A DNA stretch of 64,000 nucleotides, taken from contig NZ_JAEPBH010000021.1 of the NCBI RefSeq assembly GCF_016632365.1, positions 1 through 64,000 on the forward strand, written 5' to 3'. Under the pieces are notes generated by a model, which saw only the letters and a program-made list of their open reading frames with translations, was not told the DNA's origin and searched no databases. The position numbers and the translations under genes were made by a program. Position 1 is the stretch's first letter, and each line of letters opens with the position of its first letter. Positions 18,996 to 28,795 of this stretch are shown in pieces. The stretch is from Tenebrionibacter intestinalis (lineage in GTDB: Bacteria > Pseudomonadota > Gammaproteobacteria > Enterobacterales > Enterobacteriaceae).

Positions 18996-19829
18996 TTAGT
19001 CGATTTTCGCCACCCTACGCAGGTTTTCCGCGCTGGTGGTGGGCAGACCAAAGAAGGACAGATAGGCCGGGATCATTTCAAACAGCATATCCAGCCCCTG
19101 CTGAATAACGCACCCGCGTTCACGCGCGGCGCTCAGAAACGGCGTTATCGCCTGTTTCATGACCACTTCCCCAACAAACGTTCCCGGCGTGAGTTGCGCC
19201 ACTTCCAGCGGCAGCGGATCGCCTGGGTTCATCCCCAGCGGCGTGGCATTGACTACAATATCATGCCCGCCAGGGCGGCGGTTTCCCGTCTGCACCTCCA
19301 GTTGCGGGTAGTGCGCGCGCAAGCGCGCGGCCAGCGCTTCACTGATGCGCGCTCGCGTATCAAATAGCGTAAGGCTTGCGACGCCCGCCGCCGCCAGCGA
19401 AGCGGCAATCGCGCTACCCACCCCGCCGCTGCCAATCACCAACGCCCGCGCGCCCCGCGCCGGCTGGCCGCGTTGTAGCATCCCGCGGACAAAACCTTCG
19501 CCATCAAACATGTCGCCGTGCAGGCGGCCATCTTCCCCGGCGCGCACCGCATTACAGGCCCCGGCAATTTGCGCCGTCGGGCTAAGCGTGGATACAAGTT
19601 CACAGGTTGTCACTTTATGCGGCATGGTGATAAGCGCGCCGATAACATTTGTGGCGCTGAACAAACCGGCCAGCAGCGTTGGGTAGGCCTCGGCCTTCAC
19701 GCCCAGCGGCACCACTTTGATATTTTCGTGCTGTGATGCAAACCACGGATTGTAAATCAGCGGCGCTTTGAAACTTTCCGTGGGCCAGCCCAGGTGCGCA
19801 ATCACGCGCGTCGATCCATCAATGGCCAT
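18996..19829 (-). CDS. Shikimate dehydrogenase-like NAD(P)-dependent oxidoreductase
   Basis: The 277-aa product has the AroE/YdiB two-domain fold: an N-terminal substrate domain with GALITMPHK (the catalytic lysine motif) and CNAVR, and a Rossmann domain with VIGSGGVGSAIAASLAAAG. VVNATPLGM and GLDMLFEM motifs are present near the end. It is not the housekeeping aroE by context: it follows an MFS carrier by 4 bp and its ribosome-binding site (GGAG) lies inside that gene. It probably acts on an imported hydroxy-acid such as quinate, shikimate or a similar compound. The exact substrate cannot be read from sequence. Confidence 0.8.
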   Translation of the reverse strand: MAIDGSTRVIAHLGWPTESFKAPLIYNPWFASQHENIKVVPLGVKAEAYPTLLAGLFSATNVIGALITMPHKVTTCELVSTLSPTAQIAGACNAVRAGEDGRLHGDMFDGEGFVRGMLQRGQPARGARALVIGSGGVGSAIAASLAAAGVASLTLFDTRARISEALAARLRAHYPQLEVQTGNRRPGGHDIVVNATPLGMNPGDPLPLEVAQLTPGTFVGEVVMKQAITPFLSAARERGCVIQQGLDMLFEMIPAYLSFFGLPTTSAENLRRVAKID

Positions 19830-19833
19830 GTTA

Positions 19834-21153
19834 TTACTCCACGCCGGGCAGAACGATGCGTTTTACATCGCCAAGAATAAATACGTAGGCGCAAACGCCA
19901 AGCAGCGCCGCCCCGCCAATATAAATAAGCGCATAGTAAAAGTTACCGGTTACAGAAACGATAATACCGACAACCAGTGGCGTAATGATTGACGCCATAT
20001 TAGAGCAGAAATTAAAAAGCCCGCCGGTCAGTCCCGCCAGCGATTTGGGGGCCATATCGGACACCAGCGTCCAGCCCAGCCCTACCATTCCCTGACCAAA
20101 GAACGCCAGCGACAGCACGGCAATTACCGCCTGGTCGTTAGGCATCCAGTTAGCGGTAATGATGCTGCTTGCCATAAGTAATCCGACAATAATCGGCAGC
20201 TTGCGGGCAATATTAGCCGAACCGGTGCGTTTAAGCAGCGCATCTGACGCCCAGCCGCCGACCATGACGCCGAGCGCGGCGGCAAGAAACGGCATCACGG
20301 CAAAGAAGCCGATTTTCAGCCACGGCATATGGCGCTCAACGGCAAGGTAGGTAGGAAACCAGGTCAGAAAGAAAACCAGCGTGGTATTGCCGGCAAACTG
20401 TCCAATCCCGGCGCCAAGGATTGGCCGACATCGCAGCAGCAGTTTTACGTTATGCCAGCTTGCGTTCATTTTTGGCTCTTCCTGAGGCGCATCAGCGTTA
20501 AGCCCAATATATTCCAGCTCTGCGCTATTAGCCGTCTCAGACTCGTGCGGCTCACGGTAGTAGTGACACCACACCTGCGCAAACAGCAGCCCCGCAACGC
20601 CGACCACGACAAACAGTATTCGCCAGCCGAACGCTTCCATAATAAAAAACAGCAGCGGCGCGAAAGCCGCCAGCCCCAGATACTCCCCAACGGTATAGAC
20701 CGCCGTGGCGCGGGCGCGCTCATGCTGTGGAAACCACTTGCCGACGACGCGACTGTTAACGGGAAAACACGGCGCCTCGCTCATACCCAGCCCCAGCCGA
20801 CATAACAAAAGCGTTTTAATGCCTACCGCCGCGCCATGCAGCAGCGTAAACGCCGACCACAGCGTCAACGATAGCGCGTAGGTGACTTTGTTGCCGAAGC
20901 GGTCAAGAAAAATCCCGCCGGGGATCTGCATTAGCGCATAGGTCCAGGCAAATGCGGAAAAGACAATGCCCATCGTCGCAGCCCCGATCCCAAGTTCGTG
21001 GCCGACGTCGATTGCGGCAATGCCAAGTACTGTACGGTCGAGATAGTTAATCATCGTACCGACGGCCAGCAGCGCGAGGATCGCCAGCCGTGCGCGCGTG
21101 CGTTTTTCGGCAGGCGCGTGCGAAGCGGCAAAGCCGCCCTGTGGGGTTGTCAT
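19834..21153 (-). CDS. MFS transporter of the anion:cation symporter type
   Basis: The 439-aa protein has 12 expected membrane segments and resembles the GudP/ExuT/DgoT group of organic acid:proton symporters: MINYLDRTVLGIAAI in TM1, GGIFLDRFGNK in the TM2-3 loop, and LCRLGLGMSEAPCFPVNSRVVGKWFP, a hallmark stretch. It is translated together with the downstream dehydrogenase (4-bp gap). The likely cargo is a sugar acid or a quinate/shikimate-like compound. A GntR regulator is transcribed in the same direction upstream. Confidence 0.85.
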   Translation of the reverse strand: MTTPQGGFAASHAPAEKRTRARLAILALLAVGTMINYLDRTVLGIAAIDVGHELGIGAATMGIVFSAFAWTYALMQIPGGIFLDRFGNKVTYALSLTLWSAFTLLHGAAVGIKTLLLCRLGLGMSEAPCFPVNSRVVGKWFPQHERARATAVYTVGEYLGLAAFAPLLFFIMEAFGWRILFVVVGVAGLLFAQVWCHYYREPHESETANSAELEYIGLNADAPQEEPKMNASWHNVKLLLRCRPILGAGIGQFAGNTTLVFFLTWFPTYLAVERHMPWLKIGFFAVMPFLAAALGVMVGGWASDALLKRTGSANIARKLPIIVGLLMASSIITANWMPNDQAVIAVLSLAFFGQGMVGLGWTLVSDMAPKSLAGLTGGLFNFCSNMASIITPLVVGIIVSVTGNFYYALIYIGGAALLGVCAYVFILGDVKRIVLPGVE

Positions 21154-21500
21154 GTTGATGCGTCCTTACGTCTTTTATGTTTTCCGGTTATCGTTCAGAC
21201 CGCATGCTCACTAGCCCGCTGAAGATTCCGGGGAGGGGTACAGATATTTATTATTATTAAAGCAGAAGGCATCCTGCCCTGAACCCGTTGATAGTTAACG
21301 TATGAATGCTACCCTGTGCGTCGGACTGCGGCAAGACGTACCGCCAGGTTTATCGCCAAAGGGGATAAACTGCGTTTTCAGGGCGCCCGGGCAGCGTCGT
21401 TGTATGCAAGGAGGCGCGGTCACAGCATATATCCACCGCGCGCGCTGTTTTTCGCAGCGGTAATAATAACGCGCAGTACCGGTAACTCATGTCTATTCGT

Positions 21501-22157
21501 TTAATCGTAGCGGCGCAAGATAATTTGCGCGCCAATATCAATAACACGGTGAATAAGGCGCTCGGCCTGCGTTTCATCATGGGCGGCGAGCGCTTCTATT
21601 AGCATAACGTAATCTTCATAGCTGCCTACCATTTCCTGCGAAGCGGGGTAAAGGAAATGATAACCAGGCCCAATGCATACCCAAAGTTGCTCGATCATTT
21701 CCGTCAGCACAGGCAAGCGGGCAAAACCGTAGAGGCGAAAGCGCAGCGCTCGATTGGCCTGAAGACCCGATTCCACCACGCCGCAGTGTCGTGCCTGACG
21801 GTAGACCTCCAGCAGTTGACGCAGGCTATCTGTCTGTTCCACGGTAATGCAGCGACAGGCTTCACGCACCGCCATCCCCTCAAGGTTCTTACGAATAGCG
21901 GTAATTTCCTGAAAACGCGCCAGCGGCAAGCACGGCACCTGAAACGCCTGCGCAGGCGTAGCCTCAAGCGCCCCGGAAGAGGCCAGGCGCAACAGCGCTT
22001 CGCGAACAGGCGTAATGCTGGTACCTAACCGTGCGGCGATATCTTTCGTAACCAGACGAGCGCCAGGCTTAAGCGCGCCAACAATCAGCGCACCTTTCAA
22101 CCGCAGCTCAACCAAAGTTGTCAGACTCGCGCGCTGCGTTTTTTCGAGACTCAGCAT
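21501..22157 (-). CDS. mcbR: GntR-family (FadR subgroup) regulator, McbR-like
   Basis: The 218-aa product has an N-terminal winged helix (LKPGARLVTKDIAARLGTSITPVREAL) and an FCD-type helical effector domain. It is similar to E. coli McbR (YncC), and, as in E. coli, lies next to curA. I start at 22157 (ATG, GAG 6 nt upstream); the frame also opens earlier with TTG. Two roles are possible: the conserved McbR function (biofilm and mcbA control) or control of the adjacent carrier-dehydrogenase pair, which is separated by 347 bp. The symbol rests on position and similarity. Confidence 0.65.
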   Translation of the reverse strand: MLSLEKTQRASLTTLVELRLKGALIVGALKPGARLVTKDIAARLGTSITPVREALLRLASSGALEATPAQAFQVPCLPLARFQEITAIRKNLEGMAVREACRCITVEQTDSLRQLLEVYRQARHCGVVESGLQANRALRFRLYGFARLPVLTEMIEQLWVCIGPGYHFLYPASQEMVGSYEDYVMLIEALAAHDETQAERLIHRVIDIGAQIILRRYD

Positions 22158-22615
22158 AATTTTCTCATTTAACAACGGTCCATTTTGTTAGCTGTAAAAT
22201 ACACCATATCATTAGAAACATTAAACTGTATTGTTCATTTTAAGAACAAACAAAGCCCGAATCACCTCTGGAATGCCTTGAACAGGTCTGACAGGCGTTA
22301 TGATTCATCAATAAAATTATCGCATCAGGCGATTACATTTGTGGCGTATCTACGTCCCGCGCAAGCCGGTGTTTAAGGCGCGCCCCATCAAGGTATCGAA
22401 GTAACGCCGTTATACTGACGAAGAAAGGCTGAGGTTTTATATATAAAAACGCGACGCAGAGTGATGATAAAGAGGGGGGCAAAACCCGGATGGAGAAAAA
22501 CAATCTTTTGATTTTTCTAACTGATTTTTTGAGATTTCGGGCCAAATTCCTTCAGCCCGGCTTAGATTAATCTCCTCAGCCGATTCGCGACGGCGAAACG
22601 GCTGCGAAAAAGGGG
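22158..22615. other. Intergenic region between the GntR gene and curA
   Basis: About 460 AT-rich bases without a supported gene. The start side of the GntR regulator gene should have its promoter here. I see no tRNA or clear terminator. Confidence 0.4.
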
Positions 22616-23647
22616 CTAACTATCGTCGCTGACGCGGATAATAACTTTGCCGAAATTTTTCCCTTCCAGCATATTAAAGAAGGCTTCCGGCGCATTTTCC
22701 AGCCCATCGGTTATGTCTTCACGATAGTGAATGCTGCCGGCCTGCACCCAGGCCGTCATTTCACGCAGAAACGTATCAACGTGGCGGCCGTAGTCAAGGG
22801 CAATAATAAATCCCTGCATCCTGATACGCTTTTTCAGAAGGGTCGCCATCAGCAGCGGCAGACGATCCGGCCCTTCGGGCGGCTGGGTAGCGTTATAGCC
22901 AGATACCAGGCCGCATACCGGTATACGCGCTGAAGTATTGAGCAGCGGCAATACGGCATCAAACACCTTGCCGCCGACATTTTCATAGTAAATATCTATT
23001 CCTTTCGGGCACGCATCGGCTAACTGCTGCGAAAAATCTGTAGCGTGCCGATCGATGCAGGCATCGAAACCCAACTGTTCTACCGCATAGCGGCACTTCG
23101 CCTCGCCGCCGGCTACGCCCACGACCCGGCACCCCTTGATTTTGCCAATTTGCCCCACCGTCGCTCCTACCGGGCCGGTGGCCGCCGCCACAACCAACGT
23201 TTCCCCCTGCTTTGGCTGACCAATATCCAGCAGCCCCATGTAGGCGGTAAAGCCAGGCATTCCCAGCACGCCTAACCTCCAGGAGGGATGCGCCGGGCTA
23301 TCGCCAAGTTTTACCAGCCCTTCGCCGTCGCTAAGCGCGTACGTCTGCCAGCCGGTATAGGCCAACACCCATTCGCCTTCACGAAACTGGGGGTGGCGCG
23401 ACGAAACGACCCGGCACACTGTGCCGCCCACCATCGTGTCGCCCAGGGCAACCGCAGGCGCATAGGACGGTTCATCATTCATACGCCCACGCATATAAGG
23501 GTCCAGCGACAGATAAACGGTGCGCAACAGAACCTGACCTTCACCTGGCGGAGCGACAGAAGTTGTTTCAAGGCGAAAATTATCACATGCAGGCTTACCG
23601 TGTGGTCGTGAAACCAGCACCCAGCGGCGGTTTTCTTTCTGTGTCAT
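22616..23647 (-). CDS. curA: NADPH-dependent curcumin reductase CurA
   Basis: The 343-aa enzyme of the medium-chain dehydrogenase/reductase superfamily (zinc-free alkenal/one oxidoreductase type) is close to E. coli CurA/YncB. Conserved parts are RPHGKPACDNFRLE, LSLDPYMRGRMNDEPSY, the NADPH fold AAATGPVGATVGQIGK and IDIYYENVGGKVFDAVLP. It reduces conjugated double bonds of alpha,beta-unsaturated ketones. The start at 23647 matches the family N-terminus; the open frame extends 10 codons further upstream. Confidence 0.92.
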   Translation of the reverse strand: MTQKENRRWVLVSRPHGKPACDNFRLETTSVAPPGEGQVLLRTVYLSLDPYMRGRMNDEPSYAPAVALGDTMVGGTVCRVVSSRHPQFREGEWVLAYTGWQTYALSDGEGLVKLGDSPAHPSWRLGVLGMPGFTAYMGLLDIGQPKQGETLVVAAATGPVGATVGQIGKIKGCRVVGVAGGEAKCRYAVEQLGFDACIDRHATDFSQQLADACPKGIDIYYENVGGKVFDAVLPLLNTSARIPVCGLVSGYNATQPPEGPDRLPLLMATLLKKRIRMQGFIIALDYGRHVDTFLREMTAWVQAGSIHYREDITDGLENAPEAFFNMLEGKNFGKVIIRVSDDS

Positions 23648-23680
23648 GTCAATTCTCCTTTCAGGGCGGACAAACATTCA

Positions 23681-23990
23681 TCATAGCTGAATGACACACA
23701 GACCAAATGCGGAGAAAGTGCGGCTTTGGCTGCACGCATTACAACTCATGCCGCGCGACCGCAGGTTGCCCTCCTGCAATTCAGCACGGGCAAACAACGT
23801 TGACATACTCATGCCAAACGCCTCCGACAGCCGCGCCAGCATTGTTGCCGTCGGGCTGCTGGCCCCATGCTCAATTTTATGAATCATTGCCCAGGACGCG
23901 CCGGCTCGCTCCGCCAGCGTATTCAGCGACCATCCTCGCTCCTCGCGCTCAATTCTGACACATGCGCCAGTCCGTTGATTTAAATCGTCT
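23681..23990 (-). pseudogene. Truncated XRE-type HTH regulator (cupin half lost)
   Basis: About 76 codons match the start of the XRE-cupin regulators often divergent from mnaT: DDLNQRTGACVRIEREERGWSL, an HTH (LAERAGASWAMIHKIEHG, SSPTATMLARLSEAFG) and LFARAELQEGNL. Similarity then stops and the frame ends 26 codons later, so the sensor domain is missing. No start codon remains at the expected place; the codons there read ATA-ACA before the aspartates. I judge it a broken gene. Confidence 0.7.
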
Positions 23991-24040
23991 GTTATAGTAT
24001 TTAAACGTGCGATTATAGTGAACACCAACAGGGAAGCAAC

Positions 24041-24559
24041 ATGCCTATCCGACATGCAACAGCACAAGATTGCGCCGCTATCGCCACAATTTATAATCAT
24101 GCCGTGCTGCACACCAATGCCATCTGGAATGAAGCCACCGTTGATGATGAAAACCGTCGTAACTGGCTCAGCCATCGCCAGGCGGCAGGCTATCCGGTAC
24201 GGGTGGCGGTGGAAGGAACGCAGGTTATCGGCTACGCCACATTCGGCGACTGGCGCTCGTTTGAGGGCTTTCGCCATACTGTAGAACATTCGGTCTACGT
24301 TCACCCCGACCATCAGGGCAAGGGCATCGGTAAAGCGCTGATGCTCACGCTGATTGATGATGCAAAACAAATCGGTAAACACGTCATGGTGGCTGCTATT
24401 GAATCTCAAAACCACGGATCCATCCATCTGCATCGCAGGCTGGGCTTTACCCTCACTGCGCAAATGCCGCAGGTGGGCACCAAATTTGGCCGCTGGCTGG
24501 ATCTGACATTTATGCAGCTACAGCTCGACCATCGCACGCAACCAGACGCCTGTTCGTGA
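24041..24559 (+). CDS. mnaT: L-amino-acid N-acyltransferase MnaT (YncA)
   Basis: The 172-aa GNAT enzyme acetylates methionine sulfoximine/sulfone and related toxic amino acids in E. coli. The acetyl-CoA motif A is clear (VYVHPDHQGKGIGKALM) and the N-terminus IRHATAQDCAAIATIYNHAV is typical. It stands alone, divergent from the broken HTH gene. Confidence 0.92.
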   Translation: MPIRHATAQDCAAIATIYNHAVLHTNAIWNEATVDDENRRNWLSHRQAAGYPVRVAVEGTQVIGYATFGDWRSFEGFRHTVEHSVYVHPDHQGKGIGKALMLTLIDDAKQIGKHVMVAAIESQNHGSIHLHRRLGFTLTAQMPQVGTKFGRWLDLTFMQLQLDHRTQPDACS

Positions 24560-24822
24560 ACGCCCCCGCCTGCGTACCTGCGCCTGGCTGTCGCAGGCAT
24601 TGGGCTGGTTATTAAACGCGCTGATAGCGCGCATCATCCAGGCGCCATCCACCATTCTTATCGCGATGCGGCTTGCCGCGCTGATCGCCAGACGCCCGTT
24701 CTGACTATCACTGCTGCCCGCAGCGGCGGGCGAACATCACATGGCCGGCGTTAAGCCGGTTTGCCGCCACAAGGTGCTTCATACTACCCAATCCTAAGAA
24801 AGCACTTTGCACCCCTTCCAGC

Positions 24823-25068
24823 TTAAAGTATCGTGCCGCCGCGATTGAGTTTCTCACGCCGCGCCTCGCTCTGGCGCATCAGATCTTCTTTATGCTGGCG
24901 GCCGTGGTGGGCAATGGCCGCCCGCAGCCGCTGTTGCTCAACGTAGCGCTCCTCGCGCCCCAGCGCATCGTCGTTGCTGAGCGCAATCAGCAGTTCGTTC
25001 ATCGATGCGATAACGCCGGCGTGAATTGCCGCGTCCACGCGGCCTTTAATCTCATCCAGATGTGACAT
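24823..25068 (-). CDS. ydcY: YdcY family protein, DUF2526
   Basis: The 81-aa product matches E. coli YdcY (77 aa): MSHLDEIKGRVDAAI, VIASMNELLIALS, the RYVEQQRLRAAIAHHGRQHKEDL block and the invariant RGGTIL end. Function is unknown. The position beside mnaT is conserved. A GGAGG-like site lies before the ATG (rc of CCTCC at 25074-25078). Confidence 0.88.
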   Translation of the reverse strand: MSHLDEIKGRVDAAIHAGVIASMNELLIALSNDDALGREERYVEQQRLRAAIAHHGRQHKEDLMRQSEARREKLNRGGTIL

Positions 25069-25263
25069 TTTTGCCTCCTGAAGGCGTTTGCCTTAACCGT
25101 TGTCGCCCAGACCAGTAGCGTTGACCGCCCATATCCGAACGACGCTTATTGACGCTCAAAGCGTTCTTAACAGGGGCTGACGCGCGGTGAAACGAAAACC
25201 CACGTTAAGACGCTTTGATGATAAGAAAAGACAAAGGCAGTCATTGACAAATTTATTGTTAAA

Positions 25264-25289
25264 CGCCGGGCCGAATGCGTTCGGCCCGG
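25264..25289. terminator. GC-rich hairpin after the autotransporter
   Basis: Perfect 11-bp arms (GCCGGGCCGAA / TTCGGCCCGGC) with a TGCG loop lie 184 bp past the autotransporter stop codon. There is no good T-run on the minus strand, so it may be a REP-like element rather than a simple terminator. Confidence 0.45.
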
Positions 25290-25472
25290 CATGCCAGAAA
25301 ATTCCATTCATTGATTTTCATCAACAGGCAACAAAGAGGACAAAGCGCCCGTTTTTTCCTCTCTAGCGCTCTGTCCCACCCTGTGGTAAAGGCAATGCTT
25401 TCACCGCCGGGGGTAACCTGAGAATGTCCGCCTTCATGTCGGCCAGCCCAATTATTCCCTCCTTTACAGATA

Positions 25473-28400
25473 TCAGAAACGCCAGGAGGCGGAAAGATTC
25501 CCTGCGACCGAGTTATAACCGGAACGAAAGACATCGCTTTCAATGCCGATACCCAATTCAACATTGGCATTGATTTTATAATTCATTCCCGCCTTAATGC
25601 CCAGCGCGTCACGGCCAGTCACCTGATTTCTGGCGCTAAATTTTGCGTTGCGATAGCTGGCGAAAGAAGCCTGTTGCTTCACATCACCGCCCAAAAGCTC
25701 ATGCTCCCAGGTAAGCTGTAGTTTAGCTGAGATAGCGCTTCCTGAATCGAGCGGCAAATTCCAGTTACTTGCCAACCCAATACTTGATTGCAACGAATCG
25801 AAAGTTTCCGATCCCGTCATCAGGCGGCTGCCGTTCTTACCGTTTTCCGTGACGCCGGGACGATGCAGTGTGGTGTAATTTAATGAAGCTACCGGCCCTG
25901 TGCTCACATTATCATTCAGCGCCCAACGGTAGCCCCCGCCAACCGTAAAAGAGCCTGTCAGCCCGGTCCAGTTGGCATGATGGCTGGCTTCATAGGCGCC
26001 CGTGTGGATGCTCCGATCTAACCAGCTATCTTCAATGCCAAAACGCCCATCGCCAAATAAATACACCCCATCAGGCTTTTGAGCGCCATAACGCGTCTGG
26101 ATCCCCAGATTAAAAGCGGTGGTTCTCCCATGCGCCATTTCCGGTGATTTCACCGTCACCGACTGGCCGCTGACCGCGCCATGAAAACCATAAACCCAGT
26201 TGCTATCCCGTTCGTTTCGTTTTTCGGCGCCAAATAGCATGCCATAGCTGCTGGCGTCATACCCTACGCTGCTGCCCTGACGCTGTTGCCAGAAGCCGGC
26301 GCCAAAAGGTATAGCAAAGCTGCGCCACTCGCCTGGCGAAAACGGCGCCGCGGTTACGTCAAAATTCGGCCCGTTCACAATCCGCGTTATCTGCTGTTCA
26401 CGATTAAGGGAACTGGCGAACATGGCGCTGTAAGCCGCCGGAGAAAGCTGCTGTAACGCGTCGCTGATACTGCTGCCATCGGCGGCAGAGAAATCCAGAG
26501 CGCGGTACAACGGTTGTATATCCGAATCCGCTACCGATACAATTTTATCCAACGCCTGCCCCACCTGTCGGGCATTATCGTTGAGCGCATATTGGCTATA
26601 TGCGTTGGAGGCGCGCCGCATCGAGAGCTGCCAGCCATCTTCTCCCAGTGGCGTTGCCTGGAACGTCAGTGTGGGTGAGCGAAGCAGGCTGTTCACTACG
26701 CGAAAATCGCCGCTGTGCGAGGTGGTTTTTAACAATTCTTTCGAATCCAGCCGCCAGTTTTGCGCATACCAATCCGGCTGCGGTACAAACGTCAGTTGAC
26801 CGTTGAATTGCGCATGGCCGTCAACTGTCAGCGTGTCATGCCTTCCACGCCCGTCAACGTCTAATCGCACTTGCCCGTTCTCACTTTGCTGATAAGCGCC
26901 TGTTATACTGATTTGCCCAAATGAATTCCCCGGTGCGAGAATGCCGTCATTCACAAAGCGCCCCTCCTCATTGAGGATATAGCTGCCGTTGCCGGATAAA
27001 GTGGCGCCTGGGGCAATATACATACTGTAAATCTGATGTTCGCCGTTAAGTGAGGTATTCCCCCCGCGAGCGCTTAACGCCAGATTATTGATACCTTCAA
27101 TATTCCCGCGATAATTCAGCCTGAAGTGAGGATCTGATTGTTCGTTAGCCCGCCCTTGCGCATCAGCCATTCGCCCGAAGGTAAGCTGCGTCAACCGCTG
27201 TTGACCATAAACATCCCGCTGGCTGTAGTCTGAGTAAATATCCCCTTCCAGCCGGGCGCCGTTTAAAATATTAATCGTGCCGACAAGCGCGTTTGGCGAC
27301 ATATAAATTGCCGCCCCCTTACCAGCAACCCGCCCGCTAATATCCGCATTATCGACCAGGGCGCCCTGCAGCTCGGGTAATAATGCGTCGGTATACCCGC
27401 CTACGTAATGGATCCAGGAGCCGCGATACTCCTCGTCGTTACCAAGCAGGTTATTGCCAAAATCAAAGCTGATAGCGACGCCATTGCTGCCCAACGCCTG
27501 AACATCGCCGCGCTGAATAAGATTATGCTGCTTACCGTAGGCAAACATCACTCCACGGCCATTCACCCCGTCGGCGTAAACATGGGTTCCGGGTTCGATG
27601 CTCAGGGTGTTATTTTGCCCGTCGATACGGATACCTGCGCCGCCCGCCCCCTTTGTCAACAGATCCGCTTGCTGAAATATACGGTTATTGCTGCCATAAA
27701 CATGCAATCCAAGCCCCAGCGTCGCAGTATTATACTGGCCCGCCAGGTAGCCATCCCCTTGTTGATTACGCAGAAAATAGCCGTTGCGGTTAATCAGCGT
27801 TTGCCCGTCGCCATATAGCGAAAAACCAAAGAAGTTGCGCCGATCAATCTGATACCCCATGTCCTGCAACAGCGCCAGTTCCGCCTCCATAAACGTTGTG
27901 TAATTGCGGTAGTCCTGATGGCTCATCATGCTGTTTTTCAGCTCAATATGGCTCATATAATCATCATCAACCGAGCCATCCTCCCCCAACATTTTCACCG
28001 GCACGCCAGGCATGGCGCCTGCAAGCACCTCATCGACATACTTGCCGGAGAAATAGCCTTTATCGAGACGTACATCAAAGCCTTGCGGATCCCATGAGTT
28101 ATTGCACCCCTTACACAGTATTACCTGCCCGGGCTTGGCGGGATTGCCCCGGTCATCGCGCAGATGGCTGCTCCAGGCCCCCAAAGGCTCAGTATCGAAA
28201 GCAGGAGTGAATGTATCCTCCATGTCGTCAACCATACTGGAAATGCCCAGGGCATGCGCCAGCTCATGAATCACGACGCCGGTCAGATCGGCCTTGCCGG
28301 TGCGCGGCAATTGCGCAGGCACATAAGGAATATCGTCAAAATCCAGTTCGCCCAGAATGAACTGGGCATGAGAGCCAAAGGTTAACTCGCCGGTATCGAC

Positions 28401-28775
28401 GCCGTTCAACGCCCCCTGCAGTTGCGTCAGGCTGATAGCGTCATCGGGTACGGGTTCGCTGTAACCTGCCGCATTCTCTTCATTAAACGTACCAACGTTA
28501 ATAACGGCGGGCAATTGCTCTGGCTTGGGAGTGATAATTTCAGCCCAGTAACGTATGGCATTAAGTATTTTGTCTTTCTGTTGCTGATCAAGGTTCCAGG
28601 TGGACTCATAAGCTTGCGGCCCATTAGCTATAAACGGACCGTCGCCAACATCAAAGAAGCGCACCTGAAATACGCCAATATCCTGCGGGCTGTAAACCAG
28701 ATAGCTTTCTCCAGCAGACGAATGATTAGTGGCTAATAAACCGCTTAATGCAACCGTCATGTACAGCTTTTTCAT
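25473..28775 (-). CDS. Autotransporter with a HELAH metalloprotease-like passenger
   Basis: The 1100-aa product starts with a signal peptide (MKKLYMTVALSGLLATNHSSAG). Residues about 60-190 look like a zinc-protease domain with HELAHALGISS at 170-180. Residues about 300-650 are Gly/Asn-rich repeats (TLGLGLHVYGSNNRIFQQ, then similar units) fitting a beta-helix stalk. The last about 280 residues form an autotransporter beta-barrel (type Va) ending in SASWRF. Metzincins have HExxHxxGxxH, but here the last position is serine, so either another ligand is used or activity is altered. The passenger should be displayed or released at the cell surface. Substrate unknown. Confidence 0.82.
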   Translation of the reverse strand: MKKLYMTVALSGLLATNHSSAGESYLVYSPQDIGVFQVRFFDVGDGPFIANGPQAYESTWNLDQQQKDKILNAIRYWAEIITPKPEQLPAVINVGTFNEENAAGYSEPVPDDAISLTQLQGALNGVDTGELTFGSHAQFILGELDFDDIPYVPAQLPRTGKADLTGVVIHELAHALGISSMVDDMEDTFTPAFDTEPLGAWSSHLRDDRGNPAKPGQVILCKGCNNSWDPQGFDVRLDKGYFSGKYVDEVLAGAMPGVPVKMLGEDGSVDDDYMSHIELKNSMMSHQDYRNYTTFMEAELALLQDMGYQIDRRNFFGFSLYGDGQTLINRNGYFLRNQQGDGYLAGQYNTATLGLGLHVYGSNNRIFQQADLLTKGAGGAGIRIDGQNNTLSIEPGTHVYADGVNGRGVMFAYGKQHNLIQRGDVQALGSNGVAISFDFGNNLLGNDEEYRGSWIHYVGGYTDALLPELQGALVDNADISGRVAGKGAAIYMSPNALVGTINILNGARLEGDIYSDYSQRDVYGQQRLTQLTFGRMADAQGRANEQSDPHFRLNYRGNIEGINNLALSARGGNTSLNGEHQIYSMYIAPGATLSGNGSYILNEEGRFVNDGILAPGNSFGQISITGAYQQSENGQVRLDVDGRGRHDTLTVDGHAQFNGQLTFVPQPDWYAQNWRLDSKELLKTTSHSGDFRVVNSLLRSPTLTFQATPLGEDGWQLSMRRASNAYSQYALNDNARQVGQALDKIVSVADSDIQPLYRALDFSAADGSSISDALQQLSPAAYSAMFASSLNREQQITRIVNGPNFDVTAAPFSPGEWRSFAIPFGAGFWQQRQGSSVGYDASSYGMLFGAEKRNERDSNWVYGFHGAVSGQSVTVKSPEMAHGRTTAFNLGIQTRYGAQKPDGVYLFGDGRFGIEDSWLDRSIHTGAYEASHHANWTGLTGSFTVGGGYRWALNDNVSTGPVASLNYTTLHRPGVTENGKNGSRLMTGSETFDSLQSSIGLASNWNLPLDSGSAISAKLQLTWEHELLGGDVKQQASFASYRNAKFSARNQVTGRDALGIKAGMNYKINANVELGIGIESDVFRSGYNSVAGNLSASWRF

Positions 28776-28795
28776 AACAACTATTCCTTATCGCG

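Noticed and set aside
24560-24822. Remnant of ydcZ or yncL between mnaT and ydcY
   Set aside because: A short hydrophobic frame exists, but I cannot align it with either protein convincingly.
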